Positions 16,902-26,642 of a DNA stretch of 43,684 nucleotides are shown piece after piece. The stretch is from Bacillota bacterium (GTDB taxonomy: Bacteria; Bacillota; Clostridia; Christensenellales; WQRI01): positions 1-43,684 of the forward strand of contig WQRI01000006.1 in the NCBI GenBank assembly GCA_009786825.1, given 5' to 3'. Under the pieces are notes generated by a model. That model did no database searches. It had not been told where the DNA came from and saw only the letters and a list, made by a program, of their open reading frames with translations. Positions within the stretch are counted from its first letter, which is position 1. Every line of letters begins with the position of its first letter. Made by a program: the position numbers and the translations under genes.

Positions 16902-19900
16902 CTATTCTTCTTCACCCACATCATCTAGCCCTGTAAATAAATCTTCTAACTCGAAGCCCGCATCTGCTAGTTGCTCTTCTTCATCGAATATTGTGCTGTC
17001 GAATACACCTTTAGTAAACTCGGCTTCTTCTATGCCTTGCTCTAGTTCATCTAACTCTATCTCATCTAAGAAGTCGTCCTTAATTTTTATATCCATAATA
17101 GAGCGGTCTTGCGCGGTTATCTCTTTAAGCGTAATCTCCTCTTTGTCTTCCGTTAACACCCTTACATCAAGCCCTAAAGACTGGAACTCTTTAATTAAAA
17201 CCTTAAACGCTTCTGGTATTCCCGGCTCTGAAATGTTCTGCCCTTTAACAATGCTCTCGTAAGTTTTTACGCGACCTACAACGTCGTCCGATTTTACTGT
17301 TAAAATCTCTTGTAGTATGTTAGCCGCACCATAAGCCTCTAGCGCCCAAACTTCCATCTCACCAAAACGCTGTCCACCAAACTGAGCCTTACCACCAAGT
17401 GGCTGCTGAGTAACAAGTGAATATGGTCCGGTAGACCTTGCGTGAATTTTATCATCTACTAAGTGAACTAACTTTAGCATATACATATGCCCAACAGTCA
17501 CGCGGTTTTCAAACGGCTTACCCGTTCTGCCATCGAACAACTGAAGCTTGCCATCTAGTGGCGAATTTATCTCTTTAAAGAAGTCTTGAATGTCGTCTTC
17601 TCGCGCGCCATCAAATACCGGTGTTGCAAACTTAACGCCCAACTTGCTTGCTACAAGCCCTAAATGCACCTCTAGAAGCTGACCAATGTTCATTCTTGAT
17701 GGAACACCGATTGGAGATAGTACGATATCTAGCGGTGTGCCATCATCTAAAAATGGCATATCCTCAAGCGGAAGTATTCTAGAAATAACACCCTTATTTC
17801 CGTGCCTTCCTGCCATTTTGTCACCTACAGAAATCTTACGTTTTTGCGCAACATAAACCCTTATAAGTTGGTTTACACCCGGCGGAAGCTCGTCTTTGTT
17901 TGCCCTTGTAAATATCTTAACATCAACAACAATACCACCCTCTCCGTGCGGAACTTTCAAACTAGTGTCTCTTACTTCCCTTGCCTTGTCGCCAAAAATT
18001 GCCCTTAGTAAGCGCTCTTCCGGCGTTAGCTCTGTCTCACCCTTTGGTGTAACTTTACCAACTAAAATATCGCCAGAGCGCACTTCCGCACCAACTCTTA
18101 TAACGCCGTCCTTATCTAAATGTGCTAGCGCATCGTCTGATATATTAGGTATATCTCTTGTAATCTCTTCTGCCCCTAACTTAGTGTCGCGCGACTCTAT
18201 CTCGTGTTCTTCTATGTGTATACTCGTGTAAACATCATCTTTAACAAGGCGCTCTGATATTAATATCGCGTCCTCAAAGTTATAACCTTCCCACGACATA
18301 AACCCAACTAATACGTTTTGCCCAAGTGCAAGCTCACCATTTTCTGTGCTTGGTCCGTCCGCTATAATATCGCCCTTTTTAACTTTCTGCCCCTTACTTA
18401 CAAGCGGGCGCTGGTTAATACAAGTGCCTTGGTTAGAGCGCAAAAACTTCTGCAAAGTATACTGCGCCTCTTGCCCCTTTTCGCCCTTTAAAACAATTGT
18501 CTCGGCAGTAGCCACATCAACTGTCGCATCAAAATCTGCTATAAGCATAACACCGCTGTCTCTCGCCGCCGTATGTTCCATACCAGTACCAATTATCGGC
18601 GCTGTTGGCTTTAAAAGCGGAACTGCTTGGCGTTGCATATTAGAACCCATCAGCGCTCTGTTTGTGTCGTCGTTTTCTAAAAACGGAATTAGAGAAGTTG
18701 CTACTGATACTAACTGCTTTGGCGATACGTCCATATAGTCTACTACGTTACAGTCTACTTCTTTTATATCCTCTTTTTGTCTGCACATAACGCGCGCGTT
18801 AACAAACTTGCCCTCTTTAGTAAGCGGCTCGTTTGCTTGCGCTATAATAAATTTGTCTTCCTCATCTGCTGTTAAGTAATGAATATCTTGCGTAACAATG
18901 CCCTCTACCTTGCCGTCCTTGCCCGCAACCTTTTTAACCGCTCTGTACGGGCTTTCTATAAAGCCGTACTCGTTTATTTTTGCATAAGTAGAAAGTGACG
19001 AAATCAGACCGATGTTCTGACCCTCCGGCGTCTCTATCGGACAAATACGCCCGTAGTGAGAGTGGTGAACGTCTCTAACATCAAAACTCGCCCTTTCTCT
19101 GTTAAGTCCCCCCGGACCAAGTGCCGATACCTTACGCTTGTGGGTTAACTCGGCAAGCGGGTTAGACTGGTCCATAAATTGAGATAGTTGGGAAGAGCCG
19201 AAAAACTCTTTTATTGCGCTAGTCACGGGGCGTATATTAATTAAACTTTGCGGCGTAACCTCGTTTATGTCTTGAGTGTTCATACGCTCTTTAATTATAC
19301 GCTCTAGCCTAGACACCCCAATTCTGAATTGATTTTTAAGTAACTCGCCAACAGAGCGCACGCGCCTGTTGCCTAGGTGGTCTATATTGTCTGTTGTGCC
19401 AAGCCCGTACGGAAGACCTATCAAATAGTTTATAATTGCTATAATATCGTCGCGCGTTATATGAGCCGACACTAAAGAAGCGCCCGCCTTTATAATTGCT
19501 TCTTTTTGCGCATCTTTGGTTTTAGCGCCCTTAATAACTTGCATAAGGGTTGGGTAATGAACATTTTCTAAAATGCCATAATCTTTGCCACTAAAGCCCT
19601 TAACAAATGTGTTGATATCTATTGTGTTGTTGCCAATAACTTTATGCTTTTGCCCTGTCTTTGTTTTAATGTAAACTTCGTTGATGCCTGCGTTTTTAAT
19701 CTCGAATGCAATTTCTCTTGTAAATGTCTCGCCCTTTTTAATCAGCGTTTTAGAGCCAATACTTAAGTCGTCAAAACTAACCTGATTTATTATACGCGTT
19801 GCTATACAAAGTTTTTTGTTAAATTTATATCTGCCCGGTCGCCCCAAGTCGTACCTTTTAGGGTCGAAAAACAAGTTTTGTAAGTGCGTCCTAACATTCT

Positions 19901-20708
19901 CTGGCGTTGGTGTCTCGCCCGGTCTTAGCCTTTTGTATAACTCTATAAGCCCCTCGTCCTCTGTGCTAGATACGTCTTTATCTAGGGTTGCTTTTATTAT
20001 AGGCTCGTCCCCAAAAATCTCTAAAATCTGTTTGTCGGAAGCGTAACCTAAAGAGCGTAGCAAAACAGAAGCCGGCGCTTTTCTTGTTCTGTCTACTTGA
20101 ACCCACAAAACGCTTTGCCCATCTTCCTCAAACTCTAGCCACGCGCCACGACTCGGTATTGCGGTCGCCTTATAGTTTGGCTTACCCGTTTTAACATCTT
20201 CTTGCATTCCGCAATAAACGCCCGGGCTTCTTATAAGTTGAGATACTACAACGCGCTCTGCCCCGTTAACAATAAAAGAGCCATTCTGTGTCATAACAGG
20301 AAAGTCGCCTAAAAAAACTTCTTGCTCTACAACCTCACCCGTCTCTTTTTTAATTAACTGAACCTTAACCTTAAGCGGTAAAGAATATGTCGCGTCTCTT
20401 TCTTTACACTCTTTCTCGCTGTATTTAAGTTTGCCTACAACCTTGTCTTTTAGTGGCGCAAGCCAAATAGGCGCGTCCTCGCCCTGCTTAGCACCATCTA
20501 ACTTAAAACCTAAAAAGTTAAGCTCTAAGTTTCCGCTTTGAGATTCTACCGGCGAAAATTCTCCAAAAACTTCGTCGATACCACCCTCTAAAAATTCTTT
20601 GAAAGAATCTTTTTGCACTTCAATTAAATAAGGCGTATCTAAAATATCCTTAATCTTGCTAAAAGATAATCTCTCACTCTGACCGAATTTTGCTTTATGC
20701 GCTCTCAT
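16902..20708 (-). CDS. rpoB: RNA polymerase beta subunit
   Basis: The protein is 1268 aa from the ATG at 20708; another ATG directly upstream (20711) touches the AGAGGA ribosome-binding site and is less likely. All conserved regions are present: [20 protein letters not shown] of the rifampicin pocket, [31 protein letters not shown], and [19 protein letters not shown] near the end. In the rifampicin cluster the E. coli R529 position is Lys (residue 527 when numbered from 20711), while D516, H526 and S531 equivalents are kept. The C-terminal tail is strongly acidic. The upstream neighbour is dinD, not rplL. Confidence 0.98.
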   Translation of the reverse strand: MRAHKAKFGQSERLSFSKIKDILDTPYLIEVQKDSFKEFLEGGIDEVFGEFSPVESQSGNLELNFLGFKLDGAKQGEDAPIWLAPLKDKVVGKLKYSEKECKERDATYSLPLKVKVQLIKKETGEVVEQEVFLGDFPVMTQNGSFIVNGAERVVVSQLIRSPGVYCGMQEDVKTGKPNYKATAIPSRGAWLEFEEDGQSVLWVQVDRTRKAPASVLLRSLGYASDKQILEIFGDEPIIKATLDKDVSSTEDEGLIELYKRLRPGETPTPENVRTHLQNLFFDPKRYDLGRPGRYKFNKKLCIATRIINQVSFDDLSIGSKTLIKKGETFTREIAFEIKNAGINEVYIKTKTGQKHKVIGNNTIDINTFVKGFSGKDYGILENVHYPTLMQVIKGAKTKDAQKEAIIKAGASLVSAHITRDDIIAIINYLIGLPYGLGTTDNIDHLGNRRVRSVGELLKNQFRIGVSRLERIIKERMNTQDINEVTPQSLINIRPVTSAIKEFFGSSQLSQFMDQSNPLAELTHKRKVSALGPGGLNRERASFDVRDVHHSHYGRICPIETPEGQNIGLISSLSTYAKINEYGFIESPYRAVKKVAGKDGKVEGIVTQDIHYLTADEEDKFIIAQANEPLTKEGKFVNARVMCRQKEDIKEVDCNVVDYMDVSPKQLVSVATSLIPFLENDDTNRALMGSNMQRQAVPLLKPTAPIIGTGMEHTAARDSGVMLIADFDATVDVATAETIVLKGEKGQEAQYTLQKFLRSNQGTCINQRPLVSKGQKVKKGDIIADGPSTENGELALGQNVLVGFMSWEGYNFEDAILISERLVKDDVYTSIHIEEHEIESRDTKLGAEEITRDIPNISDDALAHLDKDGVIRVGAEVRSGDILVGKVTPKGETELTPEERLLRAIFGDKAREVRDTSLKVPHGEGGIVVDVKIFTRANKDELPPGVNQLIRVYVAQKRKISVGDKMAGRHGNKGVISRILPLEDMPFLDDGTPLDIVLSPIGVPSRMNIGQLLEVHLGLVASKLGVKFATPVFDGAREDDIQDFFKEINSPLDGKLQLFDGRTGKPFENRVTVGHMYMLKLVHLVDDKIHARSTGPYSLVTQQPLGGKAQFGGQRFGEMEVWALEAYGAANILQEILTVKSDDVVGRVKTYESIVKGQNISEPGIPEAFKVLIKEFQSLGLDVRVLTEDKEEITLKEITAQDRSIMDIKIKDDFLDEIELDELEQGIEEAEFTKGVFDSTIFDEEEQLADAGFELEDLFTGLDDVGEEE

Positions 20709-21126
20709 CATTCCTCTTTTATCTCACACACTATGTATGAAATGCCCAAACCTGTGCTACCTTAATAGGTTAGGTCGGTTGCTTGAATTTTTTGTTTGAA
20801 ATGTTTCTAGTAATTTTTTACTCAAAATTACTTGCTTTTTAAGCCAAAATGTGTTATAATAAAAAATGTAGATACGGGGAAGTTTAGTTAAACTTCAAAC
20901 AAAATGAAAAAGCAAGCCATAGGAAAAACCCCTAGACTTCTTAAACTAGTTTATAATGCTAAATCATTTTAATTAGAGGCACATCTCACCCTAACATTTT
21001 TTGTAGTCTAAGCTTAACTTTATTTTGGACTTAAATAGACTAAACACACAGCGCACACACTTCCGCTAGCACGGGCTAAAACCGCTTTATATTAAGTGGG
21101 CAGTCCGTATATTTTTCGTAACTTAT
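20709..21126 (-). promoter_or_regulatory. Long rpoB leader (about 410 nt)
   Basis: This stretch between the promoter and rpoB has no credible ORF. On the minus strand it contains hairpins such as GAAGTTTA/TAAACTTC (20879-20896), AGTAATTTT/AAAATTACT (about 20809-20832), GCGGTTTTAGCCCGTGCTAGCGG near 21065-21090, and TAGGGGTTTTTCCTA (about 20919-20935). An attenuation role is plausible, but I could not match it to a known leader family. Confidence 0.5.
20832..20860 (+). promoter_or_regulatory. Candidate antisense promoter inside the rpoB leader
   Basis: TTGCTT (20832-20837), a 17-bp spacer and TATAAT (20855-20860) on the plus strand would drive a transcript antisense to the rpoB leader. No ORF or terminator clearly follows. 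Confidence 0.4.
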
Positions 21127-21155
21127 ATCTTATCAAATTTTCAAAAAGTTGTCAA
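21127..21155 (-). promoter_or_regulatory. rpoBC promoter
   Basis: The -35 TTGACA (21150-21155) and -10 TAAGAT (21127-21132) are separated by 17 bp. This is the only strong promoter between dinD and rpoB. Confidence 0.8.
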
Positions 21156-21216
21156 GCATTTTGCACAACTTTTTTTCTTTTCCCCAAACTTTGTCAAATT
21201 TCTTAATTGCTATTTT

Positions 21217-22041
21217 TTAGTCTTTTTTCTTTTTGCCAATACCCTTCTTAACTTCTTTTTCTAATTCTTTTGTGCTTTTTTCTGGGGTCGGCATATTTTC
21301 TGGCAAAGTTGTACCTAGTCCAATCATTGTTTTTCTAACAGCCTCGCCAACTCTAAAATGTGTTTCGTTAGCCTCGCTAGGAGTAGACACATTATTGTTA
21401 GACATAACTTCCTCTGTTTGAGTTATTCTAAAATAATTTGCTGCCAATTCTGCACTTCCCATATGGTCTAATATATCCTCTCCTTCATTCAATCCTTTGC
21501 GCCTAGCAATTGCTTTTGCTCCCTCGCCCCCATAAAGCCCCCTATAACCAAAATCGTGAAATATAGCAAAATTATGTGCTGATATAATACCCGCTCGCTT
21601 CGCCGCCTCTGATAGAAGCATATTTTTTTGCTTTATGTCTACGCGTAAAAAAAGCCTACGCTCGTCCTCAGTCAGTTTATTAAATGCTTCAAAAATTTCT
21701 TGCTGTCTGGCTTTTGTTGCAAAATAAGTCTGCCCTAGGGCAATAACCTCTTTGCGTGGGTCTCCATTCATTGTAATTAAATAGCAAGCATAGCGCGTAA
21801 GTTTATAGTCTTTAATCTTTTTAGGCTTTGCTCCCGACGGCATACTAACCGTTTTACTGACGTCAGTAAAATGGTCATTAACTTCTTGCTGACTTACTCT
21901 ACAAGAAACCATTGCTTGCTTTATAACTCTTTCAAAGTTCTGCCACTTAGAATATTGCAAAACTTCTTGTAATTCTCTTGCAAGCCAAAACTCGTTACCT
22001 TTTTCATCTAAGTGTTTTATATTATCAAACGATTTTAACAT
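21217..22041 (-). CDS. dinD: DinD-like DNA-damage-inducible protein
   Basis: The 274-aa protein matches DinD in layout. An N-terminal ANT/BRO-like region (WLARELQEVLQYSKWQNFERVI) is followed by the hallmark LTRYACYLITMNGDPRKEVIALGQTYFATKARQQE at about residues 80-115. A helical C-terminus then runs to a Lys-rich tail (KKGIGKKKKD). In E. coli DinD is SOS-induced and interferes with RecA filaments; that role here is inference. GAGGT precedes the ATG. It has its own promoter and lies between the rpoB promoter and a terminator, so it is monocistronic. No Bacillus-type LexA box (CGAACNNNNGTTCG) is visible in its promoter. Confidence 0.85.
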   Translation of the reverse strand: MLKSFDNIKHLDEKGNEFWLARELQEVLQYSKWQNFERVIKQAMVSCRVSQQEVNDHFTDVSKTVSMPSGAKPKKIKDYKLTRYACYLITMNGDPRKEVIALGQTYFATKARQQEIFEAFNKLTEDERRLFLRVDIKQKNMLLSEAAKRAGIISAHNFAIFHDFGYRGLYGGEGAKAIARRKGLNEGEDILDHMGSAELAANYFRITQTEEVMSNNNVSTPSEANETHFRVGEAVRKTMIGLGTTLPENMPTPEKSTKELEKEVKKGIGKKKKD

Positions 22042-22097
22042 CTTACCTCATACCGTTTTATTTCTCTTATCACAATCTAGTTTGCGAAGTCTCTCTT

Positions 22098-22126
22098 ATG
22101 TTATCACAAATTCTACTTTCAGTCAA
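22098..22126 (-). promoter_or_regulatory. dinD promoter
   Basis: The -35 TTGACT (22121-22126), 17-bp spacer and -10 TAACAT (22098-22103) give a leader of about 50 nt. No obvious SOS operator overlaps it. Confidence 0.75.
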
Positions 22127-22200
22127 CACTTTTTAAAAAGTTTAGCAAATTTACAAAAACTTTCGCAACTAAATCTAAAATATAAAATTTCAAAAAAAAT

Positions 22201-22236
22201 TTGCCAATTATAGTTCTTGCAAACTATAATTGGCAA
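22201..22236 (-). terminator. Terminator of the RCC1-repeat gene
   Basis: TTGCCAATTATAGTT and AACTATAATTGGCAA form a perfect 15-bp stem followed on the minus strand by an eight-base T-run. Confidence 0.9.
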
Positions 22237-22253
22237 AATCTTTTTTAAGGAAG

Positions 22254-22292
22254 GCGCTCTAGTTTATTTGTTGTGCGCTCTAGTTTATATGT
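22254..22292. repeat. Tandem 19-21-bp duplication
   Basis: GCGCTCTAGTTTATTTGTT is followed by GCGCTCTAGTTTATATGTT in the 3' untranslated region of the RCC1 gene. The rest of 22042-22347 holds only the terminator and the dinD promoter. Confidence 0.6.
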
Positions 22293-22347
22293 TTTATTAA
22301 GAAGGGCTAGATGAAATATGCATTGGTTGGTCTTGCATTTTTGTTTG

Positions 22348-25300
22348 CTACATACTGGTTGGTCTGATTCGGGTTGGTTGGTTTATTGTTGCTGTGCCGC
22401 CGTGACCACCTTGGGTGTTTGTACCCCACGTGTATACAGAGCCATTAGCATCTATAAGCGCGCCGCCACCGCTACCTTGAGATACCATTGTTGCATTTGG
22501 GAAAATGCCAACAGCACGTGGTCTTGTATTAGTTGTGTTGTTAATGTCGCCCGTTGTGTTACCAGCGTTAGACCCCCACACAAACCTTTGACCATCGCCC
22601 CTTAAAATAACGCTAGAGTCGTACCCCGCACTAACGGATATAACATCAAACAAATTGCCTGATGCCGTTCCAGTACCTGTCGCAGCGCTAAACATCTGCA
22701 TTACACGGCGCGGGTGCGCCACATTACCCGAGTTTACACCAAAGCCCGTACGCCCGTTTGCGTGAGTACCCCAACTCCATACTCTGTTATTATCATCAAG
22801 TGCCAAGTTGTGCCTTGTACCCGCGCTTATTTGCGTGAAATTAACCCTAGCAGAAGGTTCTGTAGCAACTGGTGATGTGCTTTCTTGCCAAACTAGCGCT
22901 ATGCGCCTTGGTCTATTTCTTGTACCCACGTCTATATCTTCCGTTCCTAACCCTAACCTATTGTCTCCAGCCGAAGAAGTACCACCGCCAACATTAGCGC
23001 CCCACGAGTATATACGTCCCCCCGCTATCGCAAGCATATGTATGTCTCCCGCGCTTACCTGCTCCCACCTTGGTGCAGTCGCTTGCGCGGTGCTATGTAC
23101 ATCTGTACTGTCTGAAAAAATGTTAGTAATTAGTCTTGGTCTTTGAGTTGTGCCAGAAGAGAACCCTAAACCCGTTCTACCATCTGCGTTATTACCCCAC
23201 GTCCATATACTGCCATTTACACAAAGCGCACTGCCAAACTCTCGACCCAAACTAACCTGCACAAATGCAGGCACGGCAGTAGAAACATTGCCTTGCGCAT
23301 TTAACACTTGCGTTATGCGCGATGGGCGCAAAATATTATCATTAGGCGCACCCATTATATTACCTTGCCCAATCGCGTGGTTAATATTTCTGCCCCACGT
23401 CCACAGCCTGCCGTCTGTATCTATCGCCGCCGAAGTCAAGTGGTGCGTGCTTACTGCCCTGAAAGCTGGCGCTGGCATAACTGCCCCAGCCCCTTGGTTA
23501 GAAGTTGGCGTACCGCTGTAAACATTCATAATTCTACGCGGAAGTGTCACATTACCTGCACCACCCGTGCCTAAAACGCCACTCTCTGCTACGCCCCAAA
23601 CCCACAAGCCACCATTAGAGTCCAGCGCTAGTGTCGCGTTAAGCCCAACACTTACATAAACAATTGTGCCTACCTTTATTGTTACATCTTTATAAACAGC
23701 CCTAAACCTTGGCGCGCTTCCGCCCGGCACCCACCTTGCTTGTCTGACAATCTCGCCCGATACATTCGGCAAGCGGTGGTTATTTCCATCTGCCCAAGTC
23801 CAGCCACCCCACGAATAAGTCGCGTGTCCCACATTTATAACAGGCGGCAATTCTATCTGCCCTAAAAGCCACTCTCTAACACCCGTGATGTTTGTTTGAA
23901 GTGCCTGCGTAACCGGCACAAGCAACATTACACTTACAGTTAACTGCCTGCGCGTTGGCAAATACAACACAGTATTCTCTGGCGTGTAAGTTGCCCAGAA
24001 CATTCTGTTTGCAGCAGTCGTGCCTAGCGGAGTAGTCGGTGCTTCCCACGCCCAACGCGCCGGAAGCGCAACACTACTAAGCGCGGCTTCTATATAGCCC
24101 ACTAAGTCTGTCGGGCTTTGCGGGTTTGCTTCTACCGGACCAACCCTAACGTATATGCTAACCGCTCGCCTAACACTTACAAAATTTACATAGTCTGCCG
24201 GTGTATACACCGCGTAGTGTAAGCGATTACCCGCCACACCTACCGCCGTTGTAGCATCGCCGTACCAAGCCCAACGCGGCAACAAAGTTATATCCGCAAG
24301 CGTATTCGCCTCTACCCCGACTAAATCTGTAGGAATAATATATTGCGGTGTTGCCCTTGTTATTGTTAGTATAGCCGACACAAAACTAAACGAGTAGTTT
24401 GCCGCGCTTATCGTTCCGCCTGCTAGGGTTATTGTTCTCTCTGCCTCTGGTGCTGCAACACTTGTTGTAGCAGTTGCATTTGTAGATAATACAACAGCCC
24501 CCGTAACTGCGCTCTCTCGCGTATCGCCCGCAACAAAGCCCGTAATCGTATATGTAAACTGTGGGTTTTCTGCGCCAAACTCACGGCTCGCCGCATTTGC
24601 TTCAAACCTTAGAGACGCGCGCGTAATTGTTAGCGTTGCCGCCACAAAATAGAATGTGTAGTTCTGCGCTACAGCCGTGCCTGCACTAACAGTTATAGCC
24701 CTATATTCTGGCGCGGCGCCAACGCCCGTGTTAACAAGCGCGTTTGTGCCTATAGCAAAAGCCCCGCTAATTATATCGTAACTATCCCCCGCAACAAAAC
24801 CCGCAAGCGTATATGTAAACTGTGGGTTTTCCCCGCCAAACACGCGGCTCGCATCAACCGCCGTTACAGTTAACACCGCGCGCTCTACATAAATAGCCAC
24901 TTGCCTTGTAACAGGGTCGTAAGTCGGGTCGGCTGACGTGTACACCGCATAGTGATGCCTTTGCCCCGCGCCACCTACAAGCGTGTCTAAGCCTGCGTAC
25001 CACGCCCAACCACTTGGTAAATCTATCTCGCCTAGTGTATCGCCAAACGTAGCCACTAAGTCTGTTGGAATAGTGTAATCTGGCATCGGCACAACTATAA
25101 ATGTTACCACTTCAGAAAAAGCACTTGTCACATAATTTGTGTAAGCCGTAACTCTGCCTGCCGCCCTAACAGAAATCTCATTCTCGCCAACCGGCAAGTC
25201 TAACAGCGCAAGGTTAATGCTGTTTGTGCTAGTGTCGTACTCGGTCTCATTAACCCTTACGTTAAAAGCACTAGTATTTTCAACTTCGTCCCAAGTTGCT

Positions 25301-25479
25301 ACTAGCGTGTTAGCGTTAACCGCTAAGTTTTGTGGAACACCTAAATTCACTTGCGTTAGTTGAGGTTGGTTGTTATAACCGCCCCCGTTTCCGTTTCCGC
25401 TTCCGCCACAAGCGACTAGGACTAGCGCACTTATAAGCATAAGTGCAAATACTAAACAAATTCTTACTTTGTTTCTCAT
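22348..25479 (-). CDS. Large surface lipoprotein with MBG/YDG-type and RCC1 repeats
   Basis: The start at 25479 (MRNKVRICLVFALML...) is chosen because AAGGAG lies just upstream; an in-frame ATG at 25527 lacks one. The protein is 1043 aa. The signal peptide ends in LVAC, followed by a Gly/Asn linker, so it is a lipoprotein. A fibronectin-like segment comes next, then two MBG-type domains (each FGxENPQFTYTxxGFVAGD ... NYxFxFVxAxLTITRA). Bacterial repeats starting 'TDLVGxxxxxLxxxxLPxxWAW' alternate with them. The C-terminal ~400 residues are at least six RCC1 blades (GxLWTWGxNxxGxxG). RCC1 propellers bind proteins or DNA in eukaryotes; in bacteria they are extracellular and of unknown ligand. 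Adhesion or binding at the cell surface is inference. It is a single-gene unit. Confidence 0.85.
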   Translation of the reverse strand: MRNKVRICLVFALMLISALVLVACGGSGNGNGGGYNNQPQLTQVNLGVPQNLAVNANTLVATWDEVENTSAFNVRVNETEYDTSTNSINLALLDLPVGENEISVRAAGRVTAYTNYVTSAFSEVVTFIVVPMPDYTIPTDLVATFGDTLGEIDLPSGWAWYAGLDTLVGGAGQRHHYAVYTSADPTYDPVTRQVAIYVERAVLTVTAVDASRVFGGENPQFTYTLAGFVAGDSYDIISGAFAIGTNALVNTGVGAAPEYRAITVSAGTAVAQNYTFYFVAATLTITRASLRFEANAASREFGAENPQFTYTITGFVAGDTRESAVTGAVVLSTNATATTSVAAPEAERTITLAGGTISAANYSFSFVSAILTITRATPQYIIPTDLVGVEANTLADITLLPRWAWYGDATTAVGVAGNRLHYAVYTPADYVNFVSVRRAVSIYVRVGPVEANPQSPTDLVGYIEAALSSVALPARWAWEAPTTPLGTTAANRMFWATYTPENTVLYLPTRRQLTVSVMLLVPVTQALQTNITGVREWLLGQIELPPVINVGHATYSWGGWTWADGNNHRLPNVSGEIVRQARWVPGGSAPRFRAVYKDVTIKVGTIVYVSVGLNATLALDSNGGLWVWGVAESGVLGTGGAGNVTLPRRIMNVYSGTPTSNQGAGAVMPAPAFRAVSTHHLTSAAIDTDGRLWTWGRNINHAIGQGNIMGAPNDNILRPSRITQVLNAQGNVSTAVPAFVQVSLGREFGSALCVNGSIWTWGNNADGRTGLGFSSGTTQRPRLITNIFSDSTDVHSTAQATAPRWEQVSAGDIHMLAIAGGRIYSWGANVGGGTSSAGDNRLGLGTEDIDVGTRNRPRRIALVWQESTSPVATEPSARVNFTQISAGTRHNLALDDNNRVWSWGTHANGRTGFGVNSGNVAHPRRVMQMFSAATGTGTASGNLFDVISVSAGYDSSVILRGDGQRFVWGSNAGNTTGDINNTTNTRPRAVGIFPNATMVSQGSGGGALIDANGSVYTWGTNTQGGHGGTATINQPTRIRPTSM

Positions 25480-25552
25480 TGTTGTTTTACTCCTTCTTAA
25501 TTTTGCCTTGTATTTTAAAGGCATCAAACTTAGGGCAAATTTTTACCCTTAC

Positions 25553-25579
25553 ATTATATACAACGATTAACTAAAGCAA
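25553..25579 (-). promoter_or_regulatory. Candidate promoter of the RCC1-repeat gene
   Basis: The minus strand has TATAAT at 25553-25558 and TTGCTT at 25574-25579, with a short 15-bp spacer. The leader would be about 70 nt. Confidence 0.4.
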
Positions 25580-25640
25580 ATTTGTAGTAATTTCCCAAAA
25601 AAAATTATTTTCCCTTAAATTTTTTTTCAACCAAAACACA

Positions 25641-25670
25641 AAACGCGGCTAGTAAAAACTAACCGCGTTT
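25641..25670. terminator. Terminator downstream of the 26404-25811 gene
   Basis: AAACGCGGCTAGT and ACTAACCGCGTTT form a 13-bp stem with one mismatch. T's follow on both sides (seven or more on plus, four on minus). Confidence 0.75.
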
Positions 25671-25719
25671 TTTTAACTCTCTATGAAGGTTCTAAGTTGT
25701 GGTGATACGCAAGCGCGCA

Positions 25720-25819
25720 GACATATAAATTTTTTAGCCTTGTGATTACGCCCGCAACTCTCACGCGCTAAACACTACCTGAAAACTGCGGAAGCACTTA
25801 GATAAAAAATTTATATGTC
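25720..25819 (-). repeat. Inverted repeat that includes the 3' end of the upstream gene
   Basis: GACATATAAATTTTTTA at the gene end (25803-25819, containing the GAC ATA TAA terminal codons) is repeated perfectly in inverted form at 25720-25736. Similarity extends outward through AGCGC. The 66-bp core between the arms has no repeat elsewhere in the window. Confidence 0.8.
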
Positions 25820-26404
25820 AAGCGCTCTGGTCTTTAAAAACTTTTTTATGCCAAACATTAGTGGCGCTAAGCCCAACACTAACATATAAGCTAGAGACCT
25901 AAATCGCTCTGCCCACACAATGCTTCGCATTCCGAAATAGTGCGGATATTGGTCTCTTATATCAGAGTTAGACAAGCCGCCCTCTCTTAAATAATCTTTG
26001 GCTTCACCAACACTAGATAAAATAGTACCCGAAATAGAAAACATATGAATAACATAAAGCAACGTGAATAGCGTTGTTAGTATGCCCGTGCCTATCAACA
26101 CCCACGCAGCAATGCCCTTCATACTAGCGTGCATTGCCATAGCAATTGCCACGCCTTTACCTAAGAAAAATATAAACAAGGCAAAAAGAAGCGCCCTACT
26201 TAAAAAGCCCCCGTGATGCCCCCAACTAGCCCACGCACGATGGTGCCGCCACTCTGTGTGATAGTCGTTACCCACATTCTCTGGTATGTCAAAAACGCTG
26301 CCACTAATTGTCATAAGCCTTATCATTGCTATAAGTGTGATAACTGCACCAATCAAAAACAATACAGCCAACACAAGCCTAGGCCATTCTCTTTTTAAGT
26401 CCAT
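25811..26404 (-). CDS. Four-TM membrane protein of unknown function
   Basis: The 197-aa protein has AGGAGG before its ATG. Hydrophobic segments lie at about 10-32, 68-92, 97-120 and 168-186. The first loop (residues 42-66) is rich in His and Trp (YHTEWRHHRAWASWGHHGG), which could bind metal or haem. The second loop is acidic. I do not recognise the family. A promoter lies upstream and a terminator downstream, so it is monocistronic. Confidence 0.7.
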   Translation of the reverse strand: MDLKREWPRLVLAVLFLIGAVITLIAMIRLMTISGSVFDIPENVGNDYHTEWRHHRAWASWGHHGGFLSRALLFALFIFFLGKGVAIAMAMHASMKGIAAWVLIGTGILTTLFTLLYVIHMFSISGTILSSVGEAKDYLREGGLSNSDIRDQYPHYFGMRSIVWAERFRSLAYMLVLGLAPLMFGIKKFLKTRALDI

Positions 26405-26466
26405 AATAAGTCCTCCTACAAGGGAAAGCTTTGGCTTCCCTTTTAAAAAAAATTAATGCGCTATGT

Positions 26467-26495
26467 ATGTTACATAACACATTAATTGTAGACAA
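26467..26495 (-). promoter_or_regulatory. Promoter of the four-TM membrane protein gene
   Basis: The -35 TTGTCT (26490-26495), 17-bp spacer and -10 TAACAT (26467-26472). A small hairpin AAGGGAAGC/GCTTTCCCTT lies in the leader just before AGGAGG and could mask or expose it. Confidence 0.5.
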
Positions 26496-26642
26496 CTATT
26501 TACGCTTTTATACAATCAAGTCTCTCGCAAAATATTTTGTTGTATATTCTTGTAGATTTTAACTTTTAGTAGTGTTTAACTTTTTAGTAATACTAATTTG
26601 CTTTTAAGTTTGTCTTGGGGGACGGCTGTAATTATTATGAGT

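Noticed and set aside
20709-21126. L10-leader or 6S-like RNA in the rpoB leader
   Set aside because: Hairpins exist but the conserved sequences of those RNAs were not recognisable, and rplJ is absent.
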